Part shown: positions 8,568 to 17,911 of the stretch, in pieces
Numbering within the stretch: the first letter of the stretch is position 1
Layout of the letters: every line of letters starts with the position of its first letter
From: Deltaproteobacteria bacterium
GTDB lineage: Bacteria > Bdellovibrionota_B > Oligoflexia > Oligoflexales > Bog-1112
NCBI GenBank assembly: GCA_020635195.1
Contig: JACKAG010000007.1
Span: forward strand, 73,891-137,890
Direction of reading: 5' to 3'
DNA length: 64,000 nucleotides
The notes under the pieces: model-generated
The model's input: the letters and a program-made list of their open reading frames with translations, nothing else
What the model was told of the DNA's origin: nothing
Database searches by the model: none
Program-made: the position numbers and the translations under genes

Positions 8568-9833
8568 TCAGAACTTCTGTGAGCTATGTTTTCCTGAGTT
8601 GTCCAAAGATGCGGAAAGATCTGAAACTCCGGAAAAATACTCCGCAATGACACGCAGGTTATAGAGCATCATCCGCTGTCTGGTATACACTCCATGCCCG
8701 AAAATAGTTGCCAGACAATTTGGCACCTTACTGCAATCACCATAATCGATCAGAAAATGAAAGCCTTTATCATGGAGTCTTTTCTGATGGCGCAACTGCT
8801 GTTTCCAGTAAAGAGGATGGCAGCCCATATCAAGCCAGGCATCCAGTTTCCGGTTGATCTGCTGATGCAGACGAAGGGGACTCGGGCTGTCTGAACCGGC
8901 AACACCCCACTGCTGAATGTAATCACCATCACGAGTCGTCAGGACACCGGAGGAAGATCCAGTCTTTGCATCCGGCTTTCTGTGATTGATTAGGTGTAAC
9001 AAACGAATATTGTGGGACAGGCACCACCGGTACCTGGGTGGAGTCCCCATAGTCACCAGGTACAGTCTGACGTTTTTCAGATTTTTCAGGCTATTACGGA
9101 TAGCTTCAGGATCAGAAGCTCCTCCGCTTTCACGATACAGACGAAACATTTCATCCGCAAAACCACGCTGATTCAGCAGAGCGGTCAGAATGGCAAAAAG
9201 CTGCCCTGCATGACTATGTCCGACCAGCAACAGACCCGTCCTCCGGGAATATGGATCATCCTCATGATGAGCAGCAAGATCCATGATCAGATCAAATGCA
9301 CCCTCAAGTCTCGCCAGATGATGATTTCCGGAAGACCATGAAAATCTCCGACAACGAACCGCAGGGCCAAGAGCCAGCTGAGCCAGCTCAGCATAACTTT
9401 CTGTAAAATAGCCATTATCATAAAATACCCGCTCTTTATTACGGCGGATACTATGATGAAGCAGATGAGCCAGACGCGGATGGAGTTTCCTGAGAAATCG
9501 AAGAATATCAAAAGGATCATCTCCGACGAACGTCCCATGAACAAAGACCAGCTGAGAAATCTTAAGCCTTTCAAAAAGACACCCGGTTTCCTGCATATAG
9601 CTGAGCCATTCCGGACTCTGAGTTGCGGTGACAGGCTGCTGTTCCGAAAACGCAACAGGTTCTGTAAAGTTCAGAATTTTAAAGGAAAATCCCTGCTCAG
9701 AAGCATGGTCATCCTGTTTTTTTCCAGAAACAGAATATTCCTGTCTGTGTCTTTGTCTGAACACAAATCGCAGGAATACAAACACTATAAGCAGACTGAC
9801 CAGAATCAGGATCAGCCATAAGCCCGGACCCAT
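8568..9833 (-). CDS. Membrane-anchored alpha/beta-hydrolase-like protein
   Basis: 421 residues. A single N-terminal transmembrane helix (LWLILILVSLLIVFVFLRFVF) anchors it, with the rest probably periplasmic or cytoplasmic-facing. FVHGTFVG (about 97-104) resembles the oxyanion-hole HG motif of lipases, and LLVGHSHAGQ (about 201-210) is a nucleophile elbow with serine between two histidines. MGTPPRYRW after it resembles the loop carrying the acid. Catalytic histidine candidates lie near the C-terminus (FGHGVY). An esterase or lipase acting at the membrane is the likely role; the substrate is unknown. It is divergently oriented to the protease gene, with about 200 bases between them. Confidence 0.65.
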   Translation of the reverse strand: MGPGLWLILILVSLLIVFVFLRFVFRQRHRQEYSVSGKKQDDHASEQGFSFKILNFTEPVAFSEQQPVTATQSPEWLSYMQETGCLFERLKISQLVFVHGTFVGDDPFDILRFLRKLHPRLAHLLHHSIRRNKERVFYDNGYFTESYAELAQLALGPAVRCRRFSWSSGNHHLARLEGAFDLIMDLAAHHEDDPYSRRTGLLLVGHSHAGQLFAILTALLNQRGFADEMFRLYRESGGASDPEAIRNSLKNLKNVRLYLVTMGTPPRYRWCLSHNIRLLHLINHRKPDAKTGSSSGVLTTRDGDYIQQWGVAGSDSPSPLRLHQQINRKLDAWLDMGCHPLYWKQQLRHQKRLHDKGFHFLIDYGDCSKVPNCLATIFGHGVYTRQRMMLYNLRVIAEYFSGVSDLSASLDNSGKHSSQKF

Positions 9834-10032
9834 CCTGTACTCCTTTCCTCATCTGCCGAAAAGCCCCCACACTCTCAGATCAGGGACAAAGGGAATCATC
9901 ATGGTGAAACACTAAGCCGATATGAACTTCGACCCGATAAGTCCGGCATCCGTGACTCATGTCATAATCTGTAGCAGGGAAAATTCACAACCGGTTTTCT
10001 GAAAAAAGAGATCGGCTAACAGGAAAAAACTC

Positions 10033-11079
10033 TTGATAGCAAAATCTGAACTAAAAAAGTCATGCTTTCTTCTCAACGGAGTGCTGATACTGTCCGCTGC
10101 CTGTGCAGAAAAACAAAATCGTCCGTCCATTTCTCCTGCCTCCACGGAGCTGACCATAGCAGATTATTGCAGTCCCGATGAAAAACTATCGCAGCTGAGG
10201 CTGAGTGCACTGTTCAATGAAAATGAGGAAGAAATTCCTGATAGTCAGGTGAACTCTGGGCAGGTAGCCTGGATAACGCTCCAGAAAGACACAGAATCAC
10301 ACCGTTTTTACAGTGGTGTGGGGCGCTATGGTAACTGTACCGGAACCCTACTCTACACAAGCTCTCTCAGAGAAGCTCCTGCTTATATCATAACCAATGG
10401 TCACTGTGTGACAAGTGGGCTGATTTCACCTTCAGGGCTTTTACTCAATCAGACGGACTCATCCGGAAAAAAAATGTATTTCAATTATTACTATGGCTTC
10501 TCCGACGAATCTCTCGAAATAATAAAAGGAAATAAAATAGCATTCGCCTCCATGGATGGTACAGATGCTGCTATTGTAGAACTAAAGGCAACACTCGGAG
10601 AGCTGACCGACAAAGGGATTTGTCCATTTAAACTAAGTAGTCAGCAAGTCAGAAAAAACATGGCCGTTCAGGTTGCCGGAGTTCCCTTGTCAGGGGTAAG
10701 CTCGTCACTACTTGGACTCCGGCTTTCTTTTTGCTCCCTTGGTGACACAGTATCTCTTCGGGAAGGATCATACTCATTTCCTGAAAGTTTTCGGCACCAC
10801 TGTAGCATTGTCGGTGGAAATTCTGGCTCACCCGTCATTAGTTCCGGAAAATATGAAATTGTCGGACTCGTAAATACTGCCGTAAACGACTCGGCAGAAG
10901 CACAGGAAGCATGCTCACTCAACAAGCCATGTGAAATCAGCACGGATGGCAGCATTACGACAAACAGCTCTGAAAATTATGGTCAGCCAACAGATTATCT
11001 TGTGGGTTGTTTTGATGAATCAGGAACATTTGATCATCATCAGTCCTCCTGTGGAATCAAAGCCAGATTTGGGATATAA
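10033..11079 (+). CDS. Secreted trypsin-like serine protease
   Basis: Chymotrypsin-fold endopeptidase, exported. The start is TTG with AGGA eight or nine bases upstream; no ATG or GTG gives a better signal peptide. Residues 10-25 form a signal peptide ending SAACAEK, perhaps a lipoprotein site although the lipobox is atypical. The catalytic triad is visible: His in ITNGHC (about 123), Asp in DGTDAAIVEL (about 177), Ser in GGNSGSPV (about 265). Several cysteines could form disulfides. Five bases after its stop begins another secreted-protein gene, so the two are likely co-transcribed. Natural substrate unknown. Confidence 0.85.
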   Translation: MIAKSELKKSCFLLNGVLILSAACAEKQNRPSISPASTELTIADYCSPDEKLSQLRLSALFNENEEEIPDSQVNSGQVAWITLQKDTESHRFYSGVGRYGNCTGTLLYTSSLREAPAYIITNGHCVTSGLISPSGLLLNQTDSSGKKMYFNYYYGFSDESLEIIKGNKIAFASMDGTDAAIVELKATLGELTDKGICPFKLSSQQVRKNMAVQVAGVPLSGVSSSLLGLRLSFCSLGDTVSLREGSYSFPESFRHHCSIVGGNSGSPVISSGKYEIVGLVNTAVNDSAEAQEACSLNKPCEISTDGSITTNSSENYGQPTDYLVGCFDESGTFDHHQSSCGIKARFGI

Positions 11080-11083
11080 AAAT

Positions 11084-11800
11084 ATGAATGAGCCACATAT
11101 CAGAAAAACATACGCTCTGATTCTGATTTTTATGGCAGGAGCCAGTTCACTACAGTGTCAGACCGATTTTAATCAGCAAACCCTTGCGATCAGGATGCTG
11201 GGAGTTTTTGAAGAACCACTCTATTTGAGTGGGGACGAAAGCTGTAATGATGCATCCACTGATGCAGATGGATGGTTTGAACCCCTCAATCAAAATTTTA
11301 CGATGCTGAATGTTACAGTCAACTACAGCGACCCGGACACAGGAACGACAGACGACCTGATCCTTTATGATGGTGACCCGGAAACATTCCGGATTACATA
11401 CCGGACTCAGAGAATTTTTAAAAAAGAAATATCAACAGCAATATCAGGAGTAGACCTGACAGGGAAAACCATAAACAGCATTAGTGTCACCTTTCTCGAT
11501 GAAATCAGCGGAGCCAGTCAGTACCAGGAAAATCACCTGGTCATTCTGGGTTCCGCTCCTGCGGCCCCGGAAGAAGGAGCCTGCCAGCAAAGCGCACTAC
11601 TTCCATGTCAAACAGATGACAGCACAGGAGAATGCACGGTACGATATTCAACCCCATTCGAAATCGGACAGGGGAAAAGTTACACATTTACCCTCAGGGT
11701 TCACTGGAAACGTAGCATTCACCGGGTTGACGACAACGGAACATTGCAGGACATTTCAATGCTCAGCCCAACTCTTGAGCTAATCCCCTCAGATCATTAA
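11084..11800 (+). CDS. Secreted protein paired with the serine protease
   Basis: 238 residues. ATG 11084 lies five bases after the protease stop, with GGGAT upstream; the longer frame reading back into the protease gene is rejected because it lacks a signal peptide. Residues 1-26 are a signal peptide ending SSLQC, which could be a lipid-modified cysteine. The mature part looks beta-rich and has regularly spaced cysteines, but no family is recognised. Operon partnership with a protease suggests a substrate, inhibitor or surface partner; none of these can be told apart from sequence. Confidence 0.6.
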   Translation: MNEPHIRKTYALILIFMAGASSLQCQTDFNQQTLAIRMLGVFEEPLYLSGDESCNDASTDADGWFEPLNQNFTMLNVTVNYSDPDTGTTDDLILYDGDPETFRITYRTQRIFKKEISTAISGVDLTGKTINSISVTFLDEISGASQYQENHLVILGSAPAAPEEGACQQSALLPCQTDDSTGECTVRYSTPFEIGQGKSYTFTLRVHWKRSIHRVDDNGTLQDISMLSPTLELIPSDH

Positions 11801-11985
11801 TAAGTTCAGAGAAGACAGAACAGATTTCTGTCCTGATATCTTTCCTCAGTCATCCTGCTCAATCATTAGCCTTTACAGACGATTCATGCTAACCTGATGA
11901 CGCTGTTTCATTTCGGATGGCAAAAAAAGAATCAGGGCTAAGTTTATGAGCCGCTCTGTGCATGAATAATCTGAGAGGTCTTAAT

Positions 11986-13938
11986 ATGATGCAACCACAT
12001 GGTCAACCCCGCCATCCCCGCGAAAAGACCATCATCGGCAGCATGTTTCACTACCTGTTTACCGCTATAAAATCAATGCTGATCGGCACAGGAATACTGG
12101 TGCTCCTCCTCGCATTTCTGCTTGGATTTCAGGCCAGAAAATATTCGGACAAACACAGAACTCCGGAAGAAAAAGTTCATATCGGAACACATGAAAATAT
12201 CTTTCTGACATATAAACTGGATGGAAAAATTCTTGAATCCTCTCCCCGTGATACTTTTTTTCAGCAGCTTCTGGAGCAGCTGTCAGGCGAGCCCCAGGGG
12301 CTTTATCTGCCTGAGTTTCGTGAGCAGATCAAACAGCTGAAAGAAGACGACAGGGTTAAAGGTCTGCTTCTCGACATTTCAGGACTTGATGGAAGTTTCT
12401 CCGCTTTCGCCGAGCTACGGGATCTCCTCCTTCGTTTCCGGCAAGAATCTGGAAAACCTCTTCTCATCTGGCTGAACCACGCCCGTAATAAGAATTATTT
12501 TCTGGCATCTGTGGCTGATCAGATTTTCCTTGCCCCTTTAGGAGACCTGTCCCTTCCCGGACCTGGCTTCGAACTGCCTTATTTCGGAGAAGCACTCAGA
12601 AAACTCGGAATCGATATCGAAATCATCCGCTCGGGAACGTATAAATCTGCTTTTGAGGCATATGTCGCAAACCGTCCATCAAAAGCTACAACAGAAATGT
12701 ATCATGCTCTTGTGGAAGACCTCGAAGCATCTCTGGCAGAGCAGATCGCTGCGGGCAGAAGCTCTGCCAGTCTTTCTGTCAGCCCACAGCAGGTCATCAG
12801 CTGGTTCCGGAGAGCTTTGTTTACACCGGATGAAGCGCTTGCAAATCATCTGATTGATCAAACTGCGTACTTTTCTGAGATCCCGGAGCTGTTTTTTGCG
12901 AAGCCAGAGCATGAAAACACAGAGGATAACAGCAGCTCCGAAAACACAAAAGGAGTCCGGAGCATTACATTTCAGCAATACCTGGCTGCAACAGCTCAGC
13001 CAGTTTTTGAAATGTCTGTAGCATCCGCTTCGGGCCATCATAAAGGAATCGCATTAATTGAGGCAAACGGCGAAATTCAGCTCTCTGCACAGGGTGATGA
13101 CAATAGTCAGCTGATCAGCCCCGATCGACTGGGTCCTCAGCTAACCTGGGCCAGAGAAGAAGAAAATGTAAAAGGGGTCCTTCTTCGCATCAACAGCCCG
13201 GGCGGTTCCGCTCTTGCATCAGACCTGATCTGGAAGGATGTTGCCAGGCTGGCGGCGGTTAAACCTCTTGTCGTGTCGATGGGAGCCGTTGCAGCTTCGG
13301 GAGGTTATTATATTGCGGCTCCGGCAAAAAAGATTTTCGCCGGAAACACGACGATCACAGGGTCGATCGGTGTGATTGGAATGATCCCGAAAGTGCCACG
13401 CTTTGAACAGAAGTATGGGGTGAGTTTTCATAGTTTTTCCAGGAGTGACCGATCTTCTCTGCTGAATCCGGGTAGCCATATGAGTGATGAAGACAGACAT
13501 CTGCTGACCAGATCAGTGGACTACGTCTATCAGGAGTTTCTCAGCAGAGTTGCGGAAGGCCGTTCTATGAGCCGGGATGCTGTTGACCAGGTCGCACGAG
13601 GACGGGTCTGGACCGGGCGTCAGGCAAAAGAGCTGGGACTGGTGGATGAGATTGGTAACCTGGATGATGCCCTGGCGGCCTTATGGGCTCTGTCTGGTTT
13701 TCCGGCGGATAAAGCCTGGAAAATCTACCGTTGGGAAGACGAGCAGGCTTTTCCCTCTCTTTTTCTCAGGATGATGCATGGGCGTCGGCTGATCACACCA
13801 TACCTGGCCAATCTTTTTTTCTGGCTGCCATCAGAAAGTGGGGAATTACAGAGCATGCTGCGGAAAGCAGACACCTGGCGTTCCTCTCTCCGGCAGGACC
13901 CGATACAGATGCTCTGGACCGGATCAGCTGTTCTTTAA
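11986..13938 (+). CDS. sppA: Signal peptide peptidase SppA, 67-kDa type
   Basis: Inner-membrane serine protease that degrades cleaved signal peptides, active as a tetramer with a Ser-Lys dyad split between two homologous halves. One N-terminal transmembrane helix (MLIGTGILVLLLAFLLGF). The N-terminal half carries the general-base lysine in SGTYKSAFEAYVANRPS. The C-terminal half carries the nucleophile in SMGAVAASGGYYIAAPA, preceded by INSPGGSALASDLIW. About 650 residues, against 618 for the E. coli long form. I start at ATG 11986 because GAGAGG lies seven bases upstream; an in-frame ATG at 11962 has no ribosome site. Single gene with its own upstream region. Confidence 0.95.
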   Translation: MMQPHGQPRHPREKTIIGSMFHYLFTAIKSMLIGTGILVLLLAFLLGFQARKYSDKHRTPEEKVHIGTHENIFLTYKLDGKILESSPRDTFFQQLLEQLSGEPQGLYLPEFREQIKQLKEDDRVKGLLLDISGLDGSFSAFAELRDLLLRFRQESGKPLLIWLNHARNKNYFLASVADQIFLAPLGDLSLPGPGFELPYFGEALRKLGIDIEIIRSGTYKSAFEAYVANRPSKATTEMYHALVEDLEASLAEQIAAGRSSASLSVSPQQVISWFRRALFTPDEALANHLIDQTAYFSEIPELFFAKPEHENTEDNSSSENTKGVRSITFQQYLAATAQPVFEMSVASASGHHKGIALIEANGEIQLSAQGDDNSQLISPDRLGPQLTWAREEENVKGVLLRINSPGGSALASDLIWKDVARLAAVKPLVVSMGAVAASGGYYIAAPAKKIFAGNTTITGSIGVIGMIPKVPRFEQKYGVSFHSFSRSDRSSLLNPGSHMSDEDRHLLTRSVDYVYQEFLSRVAEGRSMSRDAVDQVARGRVWTGRQAKELGLVDEIGNLDDALAALWALSGFPADKAWKIYRWEDEQAFPSLFLRMMHGRRLITPYLANLFFWLPSESGELQSMLRKADTWRSSLRQDPIQMLWTGSAVL

Positions 13939-13951
13939 AATCACATTCCCG

Positions 13952-13978
13952 GAGGGCGATCCGGGCATAAACGCCCTC
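13952..13978 (+). terminator. Hairpin between sppA and the NYN gene
   Basis: GAGGGCG and CGCCCTC form a seven-pair GC-rich stem with a 13-base loop just after the sppA stop. No clear T-run follows, so it may be a weak or Rho-assisted end, or an mRNA 3' stabiliser. Confidence 0.4.
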
Positions 13979-14008
13979 TGCTTAGCTTAAAAGAAAGAAA
14001 AAGGATTC

Positions 14009-14542
14009 ATGCAAGAAGCAATCAACATCAGCCAGTCTGTTGCTATCCTGATCGACGGAAACAACATTGAAAGGAGCATTCACTCGATCACGGGAGAAGA
14101 AGGCTCCATGCTCAACTTTGATACGGTTGTTCCAAGGTTACTGGAAGGCAGAGGTCTGAATCGTCTGGTTTATTTCCGGGAAGGTCAGAGAATTTCATCA
14201 AAACTTGCAGAGCGTCTGCACGATCATTATTATGGCCAGGTTGTTCCCTGCCACAAATCTGCTGACATCCCTTTGAGTATCATGGCAACTCAGCTTTCCT
14301 CAAAAGTAGATACGATCGTCATCATGTCAGGAGACTCAGATTATGTGGAGCTGGTCAGACACCTGAAGTCCAAAGGAGTCCGGGTAGAAATTGCGGCCGT
14401 TATGGAATCAACAGCCAATATCCTGATTGAAGAAGCAAACTACTTTCACCCTATCACACCAGAGGACTGGTTTACCCTGAGCACACAGAAACGCAAAATA
14501 TCTCAGGGAAAAGACAGCAAAAAAAAACGGTCCTCTTCTTAA
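14009..14542 (+). CDS. NYN-domain (LabA/DUF88) putative RNase
   Basis: PIN-like NYN-domain protein. The metal-binding acids are placed as in the family: AILIDGNNIERS near the N-terminus, then IMATQLSSKVDTIVIMSGDSDYVELVRHLKSKGVRVEIAAV, which carries the D-x-D pair and the following strand-helix. 177 residues, mostly this one domain, ending in a basic tail (KDSKKKRSSS) that could bind RNA. AAAGG precedes the ATG. Family members are thought to be RNases or RNA-binding regulators; the target is unknown. Confidence 0.8.
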   Translation: MQEAINISQSVAILIDGNNIERSIHSITGEEGSMLNFDTVVPRLLEGRGLNRLVYFREGQRISSKLAERLHDHYYGQVVPCHKSADIPLSIMATQLSSKVDTIVIMSGDSDYVELVRHLKSKGVRVEIAAVMESTANILIEEANYFHPITPEDWFTLSTQKRKISQGKDSKKKRSSS

Positions 14543-15101
14543 AGATACTCCTAAAGGGCGTCAGTTGACTCAGCTCTGATACAAACAAAAGCCAAGATAA
14601 TTTCCTCTCCCAAGGCTGTTGCCGGCGAGTGAAAGGCGAATCCTCAGAGAGTTTCTCTTTTTTATGGATACCATCATGGATGACCCATGACTTCCGGCAA
14701 CTGATACTGCAGGAACACAAGCCCCAGGAGAGCGCTGCACATTCGCTAAATTGTAAAAACACACATCAAATCCTGATGAAATATTCACGCAAAGAGAGAT
14801 TTGTTCAGCTGAACATCCAATGATGCAATTAAACAGATTCGAAGAATTTTCTGACATATAACTATTTATTATTAGGTTGTTAACTGAACCTCAGATCGGA
14901 TCAGTCATTATATCAGCTATCCCATCAGATATACAGCTTTTTTTGTGTGAAGGCTATTCCTTTTTACTTTAGTCTTAGAGACTTACGTGATGACGGAGAA
15001 TTGCTGGAGAAAACTTAAATTTCAGAATTAATTGTTATGGTTTTTAAAGATTATCGGGGTGTTGGAAGGGGTTATTTTCCGGAATTACTTAAAAATAAGC
15101 T
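14543..15101. other. Intergenic, no supported gene
   Basis: AT-rich from about 14830 on. Short open frames on both strands have no ribosome sites and no recognisable products. It separates the chromosomal NYN gene from the ankyrin/IS region. Confidence 0.5.
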
Positions 15102-15370
15102 TTATCTTGCTCCGTTTATTTTCAGAATATCTACGATATCTGTGAACATAAGGCTTTCAGCAACCTTTAACGGTGTTTCACCTTTTGTTATTTCCTGATT
15201 AACATTGACCTTGTCAGCGAGATATGTCACGATCTCTGAATGACCATTATATATTGCGTAAAGAAGTGGCGTTTTCCTGAACGCATCTGGTTTATCAAGT
15301 TCAGAACCCTTGTCCGCGAGATCTTTCACGATCTCTGAATGACCGCAAAATGCGGCTTCATGGACTACCA

Positions 15371-16738
15371 GAGTAATTGTCAAATTTAGTGGATCAGAGA
15401 TTTAAGCAGCAAGTTTTCTTACCCCATCCTCAAACTTAACATTAAGATCAATAACATCCGCCAGTAGTTTGTAACCCCGGAGTTTCCTCCAGCGCTTTTC
15501 TGCACTTTTAATCAACTTAAAAACCATGTGCACAGTGGCATTGACAGAGCCACAGCCTTTCGTTCTCTTCGTCCGGAGTCGTACTGTCGCAAATGTGGAT
15601 TCAATAGGATTAGTGGTCCGGATATGCTGCCAATGAACACCAGGAAAATCATAGAAGCTGAGGAGCCTGTGTTTACCCCTCAGCAGACTTTTGACAGCCT
15701 TCGGGTATTTATCTTCAAAAACTGACTGAAATTTTGTAAGCGCTTTTTCCGCATCTTTTTTGTTCTCTGCCATATATATTTCATGAATCATTTTCTTAGC
15801 TTCAGGCTGTTTTGTCTTTGGCATCTTGTCCAGAATATTTGCGGTCTTATGAACCCAGCAGGCTTGCTGTTTAGAGGACGGAAAAATTTCCTCCAGCGCT
15901 TTCCAGAAACCAAGGGCACCATCCGCAACGGCAAGCTCAGGCCCTCTCTCCAGCCCTCGTTCTCTCAGAGAGAGCAGAACATTCTTCCAGCTCAGCTCGC
16001 TTTCACGATAGCCCTGCTCTATCGCTACCAGCTCTTTTTTGCCATCTTCTGCTGCTCCGACAATCACCAGAATGCACATTCTGTCATCTTCCCCGAGGCG
16101 CACGTTAAAATGTATCCCATCTGCCCACATGTACACGTAACGTTTCCCGGAAAGAGATCGCTTATCCCACTCCCGGAAATCTCCTTCCCAGACCTTCTTT
16201 AATCTTGTCACAGTCGATGCTGAGAAACCCTTAGCATGTTTACCCAGAAGAGCCTGAAGCGCTTCTGGAAAATCTCCGGTTGAAATCCCCTTCAGATAAA
16301 GCCATGGGACAAGCTCTTCCAGCGATTTAGTTTTTCTCAGGTACGGTGGCAGGATCTGGCTGGTAAATCTTTTCCGGCAGCCATCCTCATCAACTCTCTT
16401 ATCGTTTATCTTTGGTGCTTTTACATCAATAGCACCAAGACCGGTCTGGATCTTTCTTTCCGGGTGATAGCCATTTCTGACTACCATCCTGTGCCCTTTC
16501 TCATCTGCTACAGATCTGAATCTCTCAATATAGTCGGAGACTTCAGCCTCTATTGCCTGAGCCAGCATCTTTCGGGCACCTTCTCTTAATACCTCTGTCA
16601 ATGCATCGCTGATAGTTTCTTGTGGAAGTTGAACTGAATTGCAAGTAGCTTCTCTCATAGCGTATTCCTTAAATTCCAAAAAAGCACTTGAGGGTACGCT
16701 ACTTAATTCTCCTCATCCACTAAATTTGATCATATCTC
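15371..16738 (-). mobile_element. IS256-type insertion sequence, copy 1
   Basis: 1368 bp, same length as the copy at 49441-50808. Ends: left GAGTAATTGTCAAATTTAG, right (reverse complement) GAGATATGATCAAATTTAG, imperfect terminal inverted repeats sharing TCAAATTTAGTGGAT. The flanking nine bases are GGACTACCA and ATTCTACCA, which agree at only six positions, so the target duplication has decayed or the flanks have recombined. The two copies differ at only about eight positions, all in the half encoding the transposase N-terminus. Confidence 0.93.
15402..16658 (-). CDS. IS256-family (mutator-type) transposase
   Basis: 418 residues, the usual family length. Catalyses transposition with a DDE active site: first Asp in MWADGIHFNVRLGED, second in LAVADGALGFWKALEEIFP, Glu in TNPIESTFATVRLRTKRTKG. 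Start is ATG 16658 with AAGGAA seven bases upstream; the TTG further upstream is absent from the second copy and can be discarded. Frame intact, so the element may still be active. Confidence 0.95.
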   Translation of the reverse strand: MREATCNSVQLPQETISDALTEVLREGARKMLAQAIEAEVSDYIERFRSVADEKGHRMVVRNGYHPERKIQTGLGAIDVKAPKINDKRVDEDGCRKRFTSQILPPYLRKTKSLEELVPWLYLKGISTGDFPEALQALLGKHAKGFSASTVTRLKKVWEGDFREWDKRSLSGKRYVYMWADGIHFNVRLGEDDRMCILVIVGAAEDGKKELVAIEQGYRESELSWKNVLLSLRERGLERGPELAVADGALGFWKALEEIFPSSKQQACWVHKTANILDKMPKTKQPEAKKMIHEIYMAENKKDAEKALTKFQSVFEDKYPKAVKSLLRGKHRLLSFYDFPGVHWQHIRTTNPIESTFATVRLRTKRTKGCGSVNATVHMVFKLIKSAEKRWRKLRGYKLLADVIDLNVKFEDGVRKLAA

Positions 16739-17140
16739 ATTCTACCATCTTTAGCTGTTTCGTTTATATTGGCGCTATGTTGGAGAAGAAGCCTGACAGC
16801 CTCTATATGTCCATTTTTAGCAGCAAAATAGATTGGTGTAACACCACACATATTTTTAGCATTTACATCTGCACCATACTGGAGGAGGTGCCTTACGGCA
16901 TCTTCGCTACCTTTCTCTGATGCGTTATGGAGAGGAGTGTTCTTTTGACCGTCTCTCTGGTGCACATCCGCCCCCGTGACAAGAAGTAGAATCATAGCTT
17001 CTATTTGACCATGTTTTATCGCCATAGTGAGGGGTGTCTTAGGCTTGCTCATTTGCACTCTATTTGACCCACCCTATTTGCAGTTTGTTGACCCACCAGC
17101 GGAGCGAAGCGACGACCTCTCCCAGACCAACATTTCCTTT

Positions 17141-17911
17141 CTAACGATTACCGGCAGGGACCTCCAGCTGATTTCTTTTCGTAGCAGCAATTTTGGTCCG
17201 GTAGGATTCCCCTCTTAACTGAATTTCCATGCAGGGATTCAACAGCCTGTCGGTCAAAGCTTCTGCAATAACAGGATCTTCAAACAGAGATCTCCATCCT
17301 TCCGGTTTAACTTGGGATGTAATGATAAGGACCCCTTTTTGATAACGATCTTCGATCAGATCAAGGAGGATTAATGCTTCATCATGGGTGTAGTTTCTTA
17401 AGCCGAAGTCATCGAGTACAATGACATCAGCTTTAGCCAATTGTTTGATAAAACTGAGGTATTTACCCGACGCTCTGTAAGCCTGAAACTCTTCAAACAG
17501 GTGATTGAGAGAGAAGAATTTAACACTGGTTCCCTGATTGCAAAGCCTGCGACCAATGGCTATTGCCAGATGGCTTTTTCCGGAACCGGTGGGACCCAGA
17601 ACAATCAGATTTTCCCGGTTATTGTAAAAGCTGAGAATCGCCAGTTCCTTTAATTTACCCTTGGAAATTCCGCGGTCATAGCTCATATCCCAGTCTTCCA
17701 TAGTACAGGTTCGCCGAAATCTGGCGCTTCTCAGCATTCTTTTAGCTGTTTTTTGCTGCCGGTCTTCCTGCTCATCCTGAAGAATTTTCAGCAGAAACTC
17801 TTCATAGGTATCTCCGTTCTGTCTTGCCTGCAAAATGCGAGATTCAGCACTTTGTGCAAAGCCAAAGCACCTGATATTTTTTGATATTTGCTTAATGGTT
17901 TCAATGCTCAT
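17141..17911 (-). CDS. istB: IS21-family ATPase helper IstB
   Basis: AAA+ ATPase, DnaC-like, that assists IstA in target selection. Walker A is LGPTGSGKSHLAIAIG (about residues 104-119) and Walker B is VIVLDDFG, followed by sensor ITSQVKPEGW. 256 residues, normal for the family. Its ATG overlaps the istA stop by four bases, so translation is coupled. Frame intact. Confidence 0.95.
   Translation of the reverse strand: MSIETIKQISKNIRCFGFAQSAESRILQARQNGDTYEEFLLKILQDEQEDRQQKTAKRMLRSARFRRTCTMEDWDMSYDRGISKGKLKELAILSFYNNRENLIVLGPTGSGKSHLAIAIGRRLCNQGTSVKFFSLNHLFEEFQAYRASGKYLSFIKQLAKADVIVLDDFGLRNYTHDEALILLDLIEDRYQKGVLIITSQVKPEGWRSLFEDPVIAEALTDRLLNPCMEIQLRGESYRTKIAATKRNQLEVPAGNR

Larger units (their letters stand above)
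15102..17058 (-). pseudogene. Ankyrin-repeat gene split by an IS256-type element
   Basis: The N-terminal part (17058 down to about 16739) encodes three repeats (KTPLTMAIKHGQIEAMILLL, KNTPLHNASEKGSEDAVRHL, GVTPIYFAAKNGHIEAVRLL). The C-terminal part (15370 to 15102) continues with VVHEAAFCGHSEIVKDLADKG and two more repeats. The IS256-type copy sits between them, breaking a repeat just after KDGR. The start is also lost: the frame opens exactly at the IS21 end, in mid-repeat, with no signal peptide, so the 5' end was probably cut off by that second insertion. Removing the IS does not restore one clean frame, so extra bases have been lost. Confidence 0.85.

Noticed and set aside
15783..16202. 139-codon plus-strand frame inside the IS256-type element, repeated in the second copy
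   Set aside because: Antisense to the transposase in both copies; conserved only because the IS copies are nearly identical.
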